Shown here: positions 45,471 through 54,165 of the stretch, piece after piece | Layout of the letters: every line of letters begins with the position of its first letter | How positions within the stretch are numbered: position 1 is the stretch's first letter | Assembly: GCA_028280415.1 (NCBI GenBank) | Contig: JANQLV010000031.1 | Coordinates: 1-60,023, forward strand | Direction: 5' to 3' | Length of the DNA: 60,023 bases | DNA from: Saprospiraceae bacterium | Lineage (GTDB): Bacteria; Bacteroidota; Bacteroidia; Chitinophagales; Saprospiraceae | Notes under the pieces: generated by a model | What the model saw: only the letters and a program-made list of their open reading frames with translations | Database searches by the model: none | Told to the model about the DNA's origin: nothing | Made by a program: the position numbers and the translations under genes

Positions 45471-46865
45471 ATGAATCAAGCAATAGAAAGCCCGGCTTTT
45501 GAGGCAGAAGTACAACAATTGGTAAAAAACCAACGAGCCTACTTCATGAGCAATGCTACTAGACCAGTTGAATTCAGATTGAAACAGCTCAAAAAACTGA
45601 AAGCATTATTGCTGCAATATGAAGAAGAAATGCACGAAGCGATTTTCAACGACTTTGGTAAATCCAAGTATGAAAATCAATTGACTGAATTTTTCCCGCT
45701 GATTGATGAAATCAATATTGCAATAAAAAACCTCAAGAAATGGATGCAGCATAAAAGTGTAAAAACTAATTTGCTCAACTTCCCTGCAAAGAGTTATTTG
45801 GTACCGGAACCTCTTGGAGTCACTTTAGTCATTGGTGCATGGAACTTTCCTTATAATCTTTCACTGACCCCACTTGTGGGTTCTATGGCAGCAGGCAATA
45901 CGACTATCTTAAAACCAAGTGAGTTACCTGTAGAGACCAGTAAGATAATGGCTAAGATTATCAATGAGAATTTCGACCCTAATTATTTACATGTAGTAGA
46001 AGGGGCTATTCCGGAAACCACCGCTTTATTAAAGCAACGGTATGATAAGATTTTCTTTACAGGAAGCCCAATGGTAGGAAAAATCGTTAATCGTGCAGCA
46101 GCAGAACATTTAACGAATGTTACTTTGGAACTAGGAGGAAAAAACCCAGTTATTTTCAATAAAGATGCTGCAATGAAAACAGGCGTGAAACGAATGATTT
46201 GGTCAAAATTCGTTAACTCTGGTCAGCTTTGTATCGCTCCTGATTATGCCCTTGTACATAAAGACGTGAAACAGAAGTTTCTTGAATTAGCCGTAAAGGA
46301 GATTGAGAAAGCTAACTTCTCAGCAGAGAACAACAACTTTGTACAAATCATCAACCACAGAAACTTTGACCGTGTGGTAGGCTTGATTGACCCTGAAAAG
46401 GTTTACTATGGTGGTACTTACGACCGAAAGGACCGCAGAATTAATCCGACTATTTTAGACAATGTAACACTTGACGATGCGGTTATGCAGGAAGAAATTT
46501 TTGGACCTATTCTACCTGTAATTGAGTTTGAAACAATTGATGAAGCTTTTGAAATCATCAAGAGAATTGAAAAGCCATTAGCGGCTTATTTGTTCTCTGA
46601 TAGTTCAGCAGTTAAAGAAAGGTTTTTGCATGAAATTCCTTTTGGAAGTGGTGCCATCAACGATTGTGTTATGCAAGTTACCAACCCCAATATCCCATTC
46701 GGTGGGGTTGGGAATAGTGGGATGGGACGTTACCACGGAAAATACAGTTTTGAATGTTTTTCACATTTCAAAGGGGTGTTGGATAAGCCGACTGTTATCG
46801 AGACGAATTTGAAATACTACGGATATAATGAGAAACAATTGAAGATTATTAAAGCATTGAGTTAA
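45471..46865 (+). CDS. aldehyde dehydrogenase, class 3-like
   Basis: The 464-residue protein is a full-length class 3 (fatty/aromatic aldehyde type) NAD(P)-dependent aldehyde dehydrogenase: LGVTLVIGAWNFPYNL near 110, GNTTILKPSELP, IFFTGSPMVGK, the catalytic glutamate in LELGGKNP and the nucleophile Cys254 in NSGQLCIAPDY, then EEIFGPILPV and NPNIPFGGVGNSGMG. It oxidises aldehydes to carboxylic acids. It follows the SDR gene in an apparent operon and ends just before palindrome 5. Its last 173 bp and the palindrome are duplicated 2 kb downstream. Confidence 0.94.
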   Translation: MNQAIESPAFEAEVQQLVKNQRAYFMSNATRPVEFRLKQLKKLKALLLQYEEEMHEAIFNDFGKSKYENQLTEFFPLIDEINIAIKNLKKWMQHKSVKTNLLNFPAKSYLVPEPLGVTLVIGAWNFPYNLSLTPLVGSMAAGNTTILKPSELPVETSKIMAKIINENFDPNYLHVVEGAIPETTALLKQRYDKIFFTGSPMVGKIVNRAAAEHLTNVTLELGGKNPVIFNKDAAMKTGVKRMIWSKFVNSGQLCIAPDYALVHKDVKQKFLELAVKEIEKANFSAENNNFVQIINHRNFDRVVGLIDPEKVYYGGTYDRKDRRINPTILDNVTLDDAVMQEEIFGPILPVIEFETIDEAFEIIKRIEKPLAAYLFSDSSAVKERFLHEIPFGSGAINDCVMQVTNPNIPFGGVGNSGMGRYHGKYSFECFSHFKGVLDKPTVIETNLKYYGYNEKQLKIIKALS

Positions 46866-46881
46866 TTTGTAAATTTAACAC

Positions 46882-46954
46882 GATGCACCGCAAAGGCTAA
46901 AACGGCAATATGGCTTATGTACCCATATTGCGTTTAGCCAGAGCCTTGTGCATC
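46882..46954 (+). repeat. cassette-terminal palindrome 5 (best formed)
   Basis: Outer arms GATGCAC (46882-46888) and GTGCATC (46948-46954) are perfect. The inner left arm 46895-46913 (GGCTAAAACGGCAATATGG) pairs along its whole length with 46923-46939 (CCATATTGCGTTTAGCC) except for two single extra bases on the left, an A and a G; the loop has 9 bases. The DUF1428 gene starts 34 bp later. Extra-helical bases on one arm are a feature of integron attC hairpins. Confidence 0.85.
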
Positions 46955-46987
46955 ATAAAAAAAATCAAAAGCTAAAAACAGAAAAAT

Positions 46988-47389
46988 ATGAGTGATAAAT
47001 TAAGAGAATACATCGATGGTTTTGTATTTCCTATTCCAAGAATTCACCTAAGCGAATACAAGAATGTGGCAGAGAAGGTAGCAGCAATCTGGAGAGAATA
47101 TGGCGCACTTGCTTATTATGAATATGTTGGGGAGGATTTGAATTTAGAAGGTACACGCTCATTCATTGAAGTAGTAGATGTAAAGGATGATGAGGTAATT
47201 GTATTTGGATGGGTCGTATTTCCTTCGAAAGAGACTCGCGATTTAGCAAATGAACAGGTTCCAAAGGATTCAAGAATGTCAGACCTGGTTGCCCCATTGA
47301 CCCAATCTACAAGATTGATTTTTGATGCCACTCGAATGGTTTATGGAGGATTTCAACTTCTTGTTCAGTCTAATGATCCAGGCCGTTGA
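46988..47389 (+). CDS. DUF1428 family protein (cassette gene)
   Basis: The 133-residue protein fits DUF1428 from end to end: YIDGFVFPIPRIHLSEYKNVAEKVAAIW, GALAYYEYVGEDL, EVIVFGWVVFPSKETRDLANEQV and RMVYGGFQLLV. The family has a dimeric alpha-beta barrel (ABM-like) fold and no known reaction. It is soluble, alone in its cassette, with palindrome 5 before and palindrome 6 after it. Members are often found in mobile cassettes, which fits the context. Confidence 0.9.
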   Translation: MSDKLREYIDGFVFPIPRIHLSEYKNVAEKVAAIWREYGALAYYEYVGEDLNLEGTRSFIEVVDVKDDEVIVFGWVVFPSKETRDLANEQVPKDSRMSDLVAPLTQSTRLIFDATRMVYGGFQLLVQSNDPGR

Positions 47390-47412
47390 AACGCGTTTAT
47401 TCAAAAAAGCCG

Positions 47413-47484
47413 TTGTACAATAATGTGTATGATGTTCATGTTGCTAAACGCAGCTACGCCATATATCCTTGACCCTTAGCACCA
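47413..47484 (+). repeat. cassette-terminal palindrome 6
   Basis: The centre GTTGCT-aaacgc-AGCTAC resembles palindromes 1 and 12 (CTAAACG, TACGCCAT words), with imperfect outer arms ending in GACCCTTAGC. The DUF2200 gene starts 29 bp later. Confidence 0.65.
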
Positions 47485-47512
47485 GTTATTTCAAGATTAA
47501 ACTCTGATAAAA

Positions 47513-47899
47513 ATGAAAGTTACGGCTGAAAAAAATGAAAAAATTGCCAAAATGACATTTGCGTCTATTTATCCTCTTTACGTGAATAAAGTGGAGAAGA
47601 AAGGGAGAAGCAAAGATGAACTTCACAAAGTAATAGAATGGTTAACTGGATTTGATGAAAATAGATTGCAAGAGCTTATTGAAGGGAAGGTAACATTTGA
47701 AACATTTTTTCAAAAAGCAGAATTACATCCAAATGCACCCCTTATTAAAGGAGTAATTTGTGGTTATCGAATTGAAGAAATAGAAGATGAATTTGAATTG
47801 TATAGACAATGTAGATACCTTGATAAGTTGGTTGATGAATTAGCAAGAGGTCGTAAAATGGAGAAAATTTTACGAGAAGATAAATCAAGCAGCAAATGA
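47513..47899 (+). CDS. DUF2200 family protein (cassette gene)
   Basis: The 128-residue protein fits DUF2200: KIAKMTFASIYPLYVNKVEKKGRS, LHKVIEWLTGFD, FETFFQKAELHPNAPLIKGV, ICGYRIEEIEDE and YLDKLVDELARGRKMEKIL. It is a small soluble protein of unknown role, widespread in bacteria and often on mobile cassettes. It stands alone between two palindromes. Confidence 0.9.
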   Translation: MKVTAEKNEKIAKMTFASIYPLYVNKVEKKGRSKDELHKVIEWLTGFDENRLQELIEGKVTFETFFQKAELHPNAPLIKGVICGYRIEEIEDEFELYRQCRYLDKLVDELARGRKMEKILREDKSSSK

Positions 47900-47984
47900 T
47901 TTTAGCAATTATATTATGCAGGATTATAACATTAAATATAGTGAAAGAGAAAACTGTTGCTACCATGGTATAAAACAACAATTA

Positions 47985-48030
47985 CCAGCAAAAGACGACA
48001 ACAGCATTTATACGAGGCCCTTATGAGCCA
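47985..48030 (+). repeat. partial cassette palindrome 7
   Basis: Only the right-hand words are well kept: CATTTATACGAGGCCCTTATG. It lies about 85 bp after the DUF2200 stop. The left arm seems degenerate. Confidence 0.45.
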
Positions 48031-48167
48031 TTACAGAACAGTTGAGAACAAAACCGATAGATTATAGCTTATAAAAGTATAAGAAAATAATCTTAATGGT
48101 TAGATGTAACAGCATAAGTCGAAAATAAACACTATCTTAGAATTCAATCAGGAATAAACTTTATAAA

Positions 48168-48350
48168 ATGAAAACTAAAGTTAAATGGTATAACGACCCA
48201 CAGATGGTTGGCACTTTGCTCCTTTTTTGGCCACCTGTTGGAATTTATGGACTTTACAAAAGTGAGACTATAAAACCAAAATGGAAAATAGTAGCCTACG
48301 GAACTCTAGCCCTGGTTTGTATGCTGCTGGCAACGTTTTTCCTAATCTAA
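48168..48350 (+). CDS. small membrane protein (cassette gene)
   Basis: The 60-residue product has two hydrophobic helices (about 14-29 MVGTLLLFWPPVGIYGLY region and 41-59 IVAYGTLALVCMLLATFFLI) joined by a basic turn (KPKWK), with a charged N-terminus (KTKVKWYNDP). Small two-helix proteins starting with a KWYxxP motif are common in Firmicutes and Bacteroidota cassettes. Size and lack of a known function keep the confidence moderate. Confidence 0.6.
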   Translation: MKTKVKWYNDPQMVGTLLLFWPPVGIYGLYKSETIKPKWKIVAYGTLALVCMLLATFFLI

Positions 48351-48727
48351 ATTCTTTTTGAGCTTACTTGTTTTGGATCGAGTTTGCCTGTAAGTGGATT
48401 TTTGAGCACTGCTTTCCCAAAATATATCTTCCACAAATATTATTTTTAGTTCTCTGTCAGAAGTAAACAAGGGACTCACAACGCTGTACAAAATTAGAGC
48501 TTGTTTAACTTTAGAAAAGCGCTTAATTGCTAGTGCGGACGTACCTATAAACATCCTTATTATTGATGTATAGTAAAATCCTGCGACTCCATTAACCTCA
48601 ATCGAATGTTATTAAAAAAATAAGAAAAAGTTCATTTTTGATGCATGCATACAGAATTGGATAAATGAAGTTTTCAGAACACTAAATCCGTTAAAACAAT
48701 GGGTAAGTTTTTTATTATATATGATAA
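48351..48727. other. gene-free stretch between small membrane gene and ALDH remnant
   Basis: No credible gene. A 70-codon minus-strand frame lacks a recognisable family and has no start context. The next stretch is the duplicated ALDH tail. Confidence 0.4.
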
Positions 48728-48900
48728 TCCCATTCGGTAAGGTTGGGAATAGTGGGATGGGACGTTACCACGAAAAATACAGTTTTGAATGTTTTTCACA
48801 CTTCAAAGGGATGTTGGATAAGCCGACTGTTATCGAGACGAATTTGAAGTACTACGGATATAATGAGAAACAATTGAAGATTATTAAAGCATTGAGTTAA
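48728..48900 (+). pseudogene. duplicated 3' end of the aldehyde dehydrogenase gene
   Basis: These 173 bp repeat 46693-46865, the last 57 codons and stop of the ALDH3 gene, at an offset of 2035 bp. Six substitutions are seen within the coding part. There is no start codon or promoter, so it is a gene fragment. The copied block continues through the intercassette DNA to 48979. Confidence 0.92.
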
Positions 48901-48916
48901 TTTGTAAATTTAACAC

Positions 48917-48979
48917 GATGCACCGCAAAGGCTAAAATGGCAATATGGCTTATGTGCCCATACTGCGTTTAGCCAGAGC
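48917..48979 (+). repeat. cassette palindrome 8 (truncated copy of palindrome 5)
   Basis: Identical in layout to palindrome 5 with three substitutions. The match to the first copy ends at 48979 inside the right-hand side, after GCCAGAGC, so the outer right arm GTGCATC is missing. The whole duplicated block 46693-46944 / 48728-48979 differs at 9 of 252 positions. Confidence 0.85.
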
Positions 48980-49029
48980 GTTTGGTGATATTAAAATGAT
49001 AAAACCCTGACCGTAATAAATTATTAAAT

Positions 49030-50262
49030 TTATGTTTTAATCATTTTTTTGCACCATTGATTGTTCTTTGATTGAACGCTAATGAAATATACACCTTTGG
49101 GTAAATCAGCTACTGAAAAAGAGAGTGAAGCCGTTCCGTTTGGTTGTATGGTATTGAGCAAATGACCTTGAGCATCATAAACATTAATCATCAGAGTATT
49201 TATTATTCGTAAAGGAATCCCTTCCATTTTCAATGTCAATAGATTATCATGAGTAATAGGATTGGGGGACATACAAATTTTCAACTCTGAAATAATAGTT
49301 GATTCTACGTTACTAATAATGATTGAATCCGGGGTATATTCATAGAAGGACCTATTTATCGGCGTCTCAAAGGTTATATCATCACCAAGTCCCATATACC
49401 CTTTATTACCAATACTGAATCCAATACCTTCATCCCAAGCCTTAAAATCTGGATAATCCGCTTTCTGAATCCACTCATCATTAAATGGGTTGTATTCAAA
49501 AAATAACTGAGAATCGTCAAGTCCCATTCCAAAATATCCCTGGTTACCTATTGAAAAAGCTGTGGCTAATACAGTAGGTTCACGGGGAACGCTTTGAACT
49601 TGAGTCCATGAATCTTCTTGTGGATCATAAGAATAAAATTCATTTATTTCTGGTGTAACTTGATTCCCTCCACTTCCAACAAATCCTTTTCCAGCCGCAC
49701 TAAAAGCTACTGCAGCTGCCAAAGGGATCGGGATATCTGCAATTTGGGTCCATAAATCTTCTTGTGGATCGTATTTCCAAAAATCACTTAAGATGTGTTG
49801 TCCCTGGATATCATAATATACCCCCGCCCCTATGTATGCTTTTCCATCTATAACAAAACTAACTGCAACTCCACGACCTTGACCCGGAAAAGGGGTCTTT
49901 TCCTGCCAGGTATCCGTTGTATGGTTGTACTGCCATAATGAATTTGAATAAGTCCCGAAATCATCTGCCCCAATGGCTACATATCCTTTATCGCCAATTG
50001 CAAAACTAACAGGCCGCTCTGTTCTTCCCAAGCCTGGAAAGTTCCCCTTTTCAGTCCAGGTATCTGTTTCCGGATTGTACTCCCAAATATCATCACAGGA
50101 GTCCGACCCCAGTCCAACATAGCCTTTTCCTCCCACGGAAAATGCAATTTGAGAATGAGTAAAACATCCAGGATAATCTGCTTTTTTAACCCAAATACCC
50201 TGGGCAATAAGTATGTTGAACGAAAGAGTTAATGAAAACAGTGAAATAATTACTCGATTCAT
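49030..50262 (-). CDS. secreted Kelch-like propeller protein with T9SS sorting domain, paralogue of 39.5 kb gene
   Basis: The 410-residue protein has a signal peptide (about 1-20) and the same six Kelch blades as the gene at 39495-40721, with long identical blocks (IWVKKADYPGCFTHSQIAF, AVAFSAAGKGFVGSGG, FSIGNQGYFGMGLDDSQLFF). The T9SS type A sorting domain from about 335 (MSPNPITHDNLLTLKME... LPKGVYFISVQ) is much more divergent than the propeller. Both copies lie on the minus strand at palindrome borders, so they look like a duplication. Probably a surface-bound or secreted binding protein. Confidence 0.88.
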   Translation of the reverse strand: MNRVIISLFSLTLSFNILIAQGIWVKKADYPGCFTHSQIAFSVGGKGYVGLGSDSCDDIWEYNPETDTWTEKGNFPGLGRTERPVSFAIGDKGYVAIGADDFGTYSNSLWQYNHTTDTWQEKTPFPGQGRGVAVSFVIDGKAYIGAGVYYDIQGQHILSDFWKYDPQEDLWTQIADIPIPLAAAVAFSAAGKGFVGSGGNQVTPEINEFYSYDPQEDSWTQVQSVPREPTVLATAFSIGNQGYFGMGLDDSQLFFEYNPFNDEWIQKADYPDFKAWDEGIGFSIGNKGYMGLGDDITFETPINRSFYEYTPDSIIISNVESTIISELKICMSPNPITHDNLLTLKMEGIPLRIINTLMINVYDAQGHLLNTIQPNGTASLSFSVADLPKGVYFISVQSKNNQWCKKMIKT

Positions 50263-50636
50263 CAGTAAGTATTAATTTAAGTCCATATATTATGTTAATC
50301 CCACTAGAATATAAAATGCTGCATCATTTTATAAATTAAATATTTCAGTAAGAAAATTTGTTATAATTGCCCCTTCTAGGTTTTATTCGGTTTGTATAAA
50401 GAAAAAAAGAACAAAGTGCAAAACGCACATACATCGTTTGCACCAATCATTAGCTATCATCTTGACACTCCAGTAACTAATAGGTAGTTCAGTCTTCGAA
50501 GCTCAATACTATTCTCTGCAAAAACCTCAAGTTCAACAGTAAATTGGATAAATTTCAGGTATTTTCATTAGAATACTTCAATTAAAAATCATTAGATTTA
50601 TGTGTAGATTTTGAATCTCTCAAAATATAATAGCTT
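50263..50636. other. divergent intergenic region with stem-loop 9
   Basis: It holds the divergent promoters of the Kelch-like and T9SS genes and a hairpin, GTGCAAAACG (50416-50425) with CGTTTGCAC (50435-50443), one bulged A, flanked by ACAAA and CAATCATTAGC. The words match those in palindrome 10 (CACCAATCATT), so it is probably another, shorter cassette border. Confidence 0.55.
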
Positions 50637-52466
50637 ATGAAAAACAATTTTTTTTTAACACTATCTATCCTTATCCTCTTTTTAATTATTTCGTATTCTA
50701 ACCTGTATGCCCAATGTGAAATATCTACTGCTCAAATTGACCTCGAAAGTGATAATGTAATTACGAGCTTTCATACAAGTGGTGATTTTTGGTGGGATGG
50801 CTCACAAGGTAAATATTTATTTCCCAAACCACCGGGAGGCAATACAGAGATTGCTGTTTCTGCTATAAAAGTAGGTGGTCTTTGGGTAGGAGGTTTTGAC
50901 TCCGAGGGTAATATACGAGTAGCTGCTCAAACAGACGGCCGCTCCGAAGGTCTCACTGATTATTGGCCAGGGCCGGGAATCAGTGATGAGGACTGTCTCA
51001 ACTATGATCGTTTTTGGAAAATCACTGATGATGAAATCAATGCACACAAAGAAGATTTTCTGGATAATGGCGTGATAGATAATCCTATACCAATGTCTAT
51101 TCTGGCTTGGCCAGCATATGGCAATCCTAATTCATTGGCAGTTAATGGTTTTGAAATTCCTATCGGTTTTTTTGACTTTGAAGATGCGCCCTTCGAAGAT
51201 GAAAATTTTGATGGTCTTTACAACCCGGCTGATGGTGATGTCCCACATATTAATTGTGCAAGTCAGGCGGTTTGGTGGACGTTCAACGATTTTTCAGGCA
51301 TGCATACACAGTCTGGTGGAGCGCCAGTAGGTATACAGGCCACTATGCTTGCTTATACTTATGAGGATAGCGGGAATGAAAATATTGAAAATACTACTTT
51401 TTATGAGATGCGGATTCGCAATCGATCTACAGAACTAATAGATAGTGCTTATATTGGATTGTGGATTGATTTCGATTTGGGATGTCCTTTTGATGATCTT
51501 ATTGGCTTCGACACCTTAAACGATATTGCTTATGCGTATAATGAAGATGCCATAGATGGTATTTCTGACTGCTCAGATTGTAATGGTTTCAATACCTACT
51601 GTGAAGAAGTGCCAATGATAGGTCTTCAGATATTACGTGGTCCCATAGGGGGTAAAATGTTTATCAATGGTTTAGATTCTTCAGACGGTATAAGGAATCC
51701 TCACATAGGAGAAACACCTGATACTCTCGTTCAATTAGGTACTAGCTCTTTCATTTATTACAATAATGGAACAAATAGTCCTTTTCCCGATTTGCCAATA
51801 CCTTCTAATGGTTCTCCACAGGATTTTTATAATCTAATGACTGGTAGCTGGCCAGATGGTACTCGAATAACCCAGGGAGGTAGTGGTTATAATCCAGGAA
51901 GCACCAATTATACCAATTATGTATTTCCAGGTAATCCAGATGAACCAAACGGATGGTCTATGTGTAATGAAAACTTTGTAGGTAGTGACCGAAAAATGGT
52001 ATTAGGATTCGGTCCGGTTATGATGTTACCACAAACATTTAATCAAATATTCTTCTCAGTAATAGCTACTAAAAATATTACCTATCCCTGCCCTAGCCTT
52101 GCCCCTCTGATCGAAGTAGCAAATGATGCTGAATTTTATGCAGGGCAAGGTTTACCATCTAATGTTGATGGTTGCTCATTTTTTACTAGTACAGAGATTG
52201 TCAATACTCGACCAAATGATGAGGTAGTCTTTCAACCTAACCCCATATCTATGAATCAACAGGGCCAACTTATTTTGAAGAATGATCAGGAATCGATTGA
52301 AACAGTAGATTTTTTTTCATATACGGGAAAACATATTACATCTATAAAGAACATTAATGCTAATAGTATTCAAATAAATTCCGCATTGATTGGTCCTGGC
52401 ATGTATTTTTACCTATTAAAAACAAATCAATCTAAACTTTATAGCGGAAAATTTATAGTGCAATAA
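50637..52466 (+). CDS. large secreted protein of a Bacteroidota T9SS family
   Basis: The 609-residue protein has a signal peptide (about 1-25, ending LYAQ) and a body with the pattern FHTSGDFWWDG... IKVGGLWVGGFDSEGNIRVAAQT... DYWPGPG... DCLNYDRFWKIT, known from a family of large secreted Bacteroidota proteins with unknown function. DENFDGLYNPADGDVPHI resembles a calcium-binding loop. The C-terminus from about 528 (VVFQPNPISMNQQGQLILKN... IGPGMYFYLLKT) is a T9SS type A sorting domain. Followed after 42 bp by palindrome 10. Confidence 0.82.
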   Translation: MKNNFFLTLSILILFLIISYSNLYAQCEISTAQIDLESDNVITSFHTSGDFWWDGSQGKYLFPKPPGGNTEIAVSAIKVGGLWVGGFDSEGNIRVAAQTDGRSEGLTDYWPGPGISDEDCLNYDRFWKITDDEINAHKEDFLDNGVIDNPIPMSILAWPAYGNPNSLAVNGFEIPIGFFDFEDAPFEDENFDGLYNPADGDVPHINCASQAVWWTFNDFSGMHTQSGGAPVGIQATMLAYTYEDSGNENIENTTFYEMRIRNRSTELIDSAYIGLWIDFDLGCPFDDLIGFDTLNDIAYAYNEDAIDGISDCSDCNGFNTYCEEVPMIGLQILRGPIGGKMFINGLDSSDGIRNPHIGETPDTLVQLGTSSFIYYNNGTNSPFPDLPIPSNGSPQDFYNLMTGSWPDGTRITQGGSGYNPGSTNYTNYVFPGNPDEPNGWSMCNENFVGSDRKMVLGFGPVMMLPQTFNQIFFSVIATKNITYPCPSLAPLIEVANDAEFYAGQGLPSNVDGCSFFTSTEIVNTRPNDEVVFQPNPISMNQQGQLILKNDQESIETVDFFSYTGKHITSIKNINANSIQINSALIGPGMYFYLLKTNQSKLYSGKFIVQ

Positions 52467-52507
52467 ATCATATTGACCGTATAATCTTACTATAAATCAA
52501 AATTCGA

Positions 52508-52578
52508 CAGCTAACAAAGCGCAGAAGGTACATAGTCGCTAATTGCGCCTAAGTCGTCTGCACCAATCATTCGCTGCA
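52508..52578 (+). repeat. cassette-terminal palindrome 10
   Basis: Outer CAGC (52508) and GCTG (52573 region), inner GCAGA (52521) and TCTGC (52557 region), enclosing a G/C-rich centre. CAGCTAACAAAG on the left is shared with palindrome 15. Confidence 0.6.
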
Positions 52579-52647
52579 AGCAGAAAAAAGAAAAACTCAT
52601 ACTTTCAAAACATCGAATGAAATTAAAGATGTAATGCCAAACAAAAT

Positions 52648-53226
52648 ATGAAGGCAAAAGAAACTTACTTAAAAGGGAAATCTGTTTTTACAATTTCATT
52701 GATAGTAATTGGAATAACAATATTAACAGTTTATCTATCGGGAATAAATTACAATCGAACAATAACTTCAAATCTATATTTATCTCTCGGAGTAATCGGA
52801 ATTTGCCTTTTTATTTTTATGACTTATGGGCTTTACAAAGGAATAGGATTAATTGACAATTTTCCTAAATACAAAGACTTCAAATCGGGAGATATAATTT
52901 CTTCATCAGGAGAATTGCCAGATATGCCAAGTGTGGATATTGGAGAAGGAATTGGAGGAATATTCATATCAATATTATTGTGGATAGCGATGTCAATCTT
53001 TTTTATTATTGTTCTCATAATGATTGAAGCAATTTTTTGGTTTTCACTATTCGTAATTTTGACGATGTTATATTGGGTGTTTTTTAGAGCATTAAGATTA
53101 GTTTTCAGCAAATCAAATGAGACAAAAGGAGTTTTAGAAACATCAATGATTTACTCTATGGGATATACAATTTTATTTACAGGGTGGATTTTTGGAATAA
53201 CGTATTTAGTAGAAATTTTGAAATAA
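52648..53226 (+). CDS. polytopic membrane protein of unknown function
   Basis: The 192-residue protein has about five hydrophobic helices (about 13-31, 43-62, 98-118, 120-145, 167-188), with a loop at 65-95 containing GELPDMPSVDIGEGIGG. The first ATG follows palindrome 10 by about 70 bp. No family recognised. It is followed at 53232-53260 by GGCTACAAGAAATGCAC, a possible remnant of a further palindrome, and then by another small membrane protein gene. Confidence 0.65.
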   Translation: MKAKETYLKGKSVFTISLIVIGITILTVYLSGINYNRTITSNLYLSLGVIGICLFIFMTYGLYKGIGLIDNFPKYKDFKSGDIISSSGELPDMPSVDIGEGIGGIFISILLWIAMSIFFIIVLIMIEAIFWFSLFVILTMLYWVFFRALRLVFSKSNETKGVLETSMIYSMGYTILFTGWIFGITYLVEILK

Positions 53227-53284
53227 AAAAGAAGTTGGCTACAAGAAATGCACAAGACAGCCATGCTTCACTAAAGAATGAAAT

Positions 53285-53656
53285 ATGAAAGACCCTTCAA
53301 TATTAGATTCAGAAAATACCGAGATTAATAATGAGCAGAAATTAAAAAATGATAGAATAAAGTATTTAAAGATTATAATTGTTTTGATAATTATCAATAC
53401 GATACTTTTTGGAATAATAGTGAAGAACCCAAAAAGTATAACGGATAATTTATTAACTGCTTTAAATGCTAATCTAATTGGATTTAATGTTCTTGGATTT
53501 TTAATAGGGGCAATAGTTGCCTTATTTCCGTATAAAGAACTGAGTTATAAAAAGAAATATTTGAGGTCATCACTTTTAACAATAATGATTTTACAAATTT
53601 TAATGGCAGTAGGTATAATTTCTTTAGGATTCATGACTCTTGTAGGTTGGTATTAA
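53285..53656 (+). CDS. small membrane protein of unknown function
   Basis: The 123-residue product starts with an acidic/asparagine-rich segment (about 1-25) and has three hydrophobic helices (about 27-46, 66-84, 98-120). No motif is recognised. It lies in its own cassette: the preceding stop is 58 bp upstream and palindrome 12 starts 70 bp after its stop. The AT-rich composition matches its neighbours. Confidence 0.62.
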   Translation: MKDPSILDSENTEINNEQKLKNDRIKYLKIIIVLIIINTILFGIIVKNPKSITDNLLTALNANLIGFNVLGFLIGAIVALFPYKELSYKKKYLRSSLLTIMILQILMAVGIISLGFMTLVGWY

Positions 53657-53726
53657 AAATTTCATGTAAAGAAATGATTTCTCAGAATAGTAGAGGTTTT
53701 AATACCAGAAAAATAAAGCCAGCAGC

Positions 53727-53787
53727 GAACAAAGCCAAAATGTTCATAGCGGCTATGCGCCGCTACGCCATTTAGCGAGACCGGTTC
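53727..53787 (+). repeat. cassette-terminal palindrome 12
   Basis: Arms GAAC (53727) / GTTC (53784), AAATG (53738) / CATTT (53769), TAGCGGC (53747-53753) / GCCGCTA (53759-53765), 5-base loop. All spacers in the inner part equal those in palindrome 1; the inner stem differs from it by a compensated T-A to C-G change. The next ORF starts 21 bp later. Confidence 0.85.
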
Positions 53788-53808
53788 TCGCCAACCAAAA
53801 AAGAAAAA

Positions 53809-54165
53809 ATGAAGCGATCATTTATTATTTTATCAATTCTAATTTCAGGATGTAGTTACCCTACGACAACATTTTGGGTGAAGAACAATACCGATAAAGA
53901 AGTGTATTTTACAGCAGGTGCAGTCCATTTGCCAAGTCGTTCGATTCTAACATTACCATTTTCTGTACCTCCAAATGATTCAGTTTTGGTAAGGAGAATA
54001 GGATTAAGAGATGGTGGAGATGTTACAAATGTGTTTGGTAATATATCTTTTATGACAATTGATAGTATCGAAATTAAAGACCCAATGAATCCTGAAAATT
54101 GGGAAAAAAGTAAAGACAAATACGGAAAATCGAAATTCATTTTTAAAGTCAAATCAGAAAATTAA
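53809..54165 (+). CDS. small lipoprotein of unknown function
   Basis: The 118-residue product has a lipoprotein signal (FIILSILISGC, Cys15) and a beta-rich mature part (TTFWVKNNTDKEVYFTAGAV, PPNDSVLVRRIGLRDGG, IDSIEIKDP), similar in outline to small immunoglobulin-like lipoproteins. The stop overlaps the next start in TAATG, so it is translationally coupled to the following exported protein. No family recognised. Confidence 0.68.
   Translation: MKRSFIILSILISGCSYPTTTFWVKNNTDKEVYFTAGAVHLPSRSILTLPFSVPPNDSVLVRRIGLRDGGDVTNVFGNISFMTIDSIEIKDPMNPENWEKSKDKYGKSKFIFKVKSEN

Noticed and set aside
48342-48554. 70-codon minus-strand frame as a transposase remnant
   Set aside because: A few basic residues near the end look suggestive, but there is no catalytic motif, terminal repeat or target duplication.
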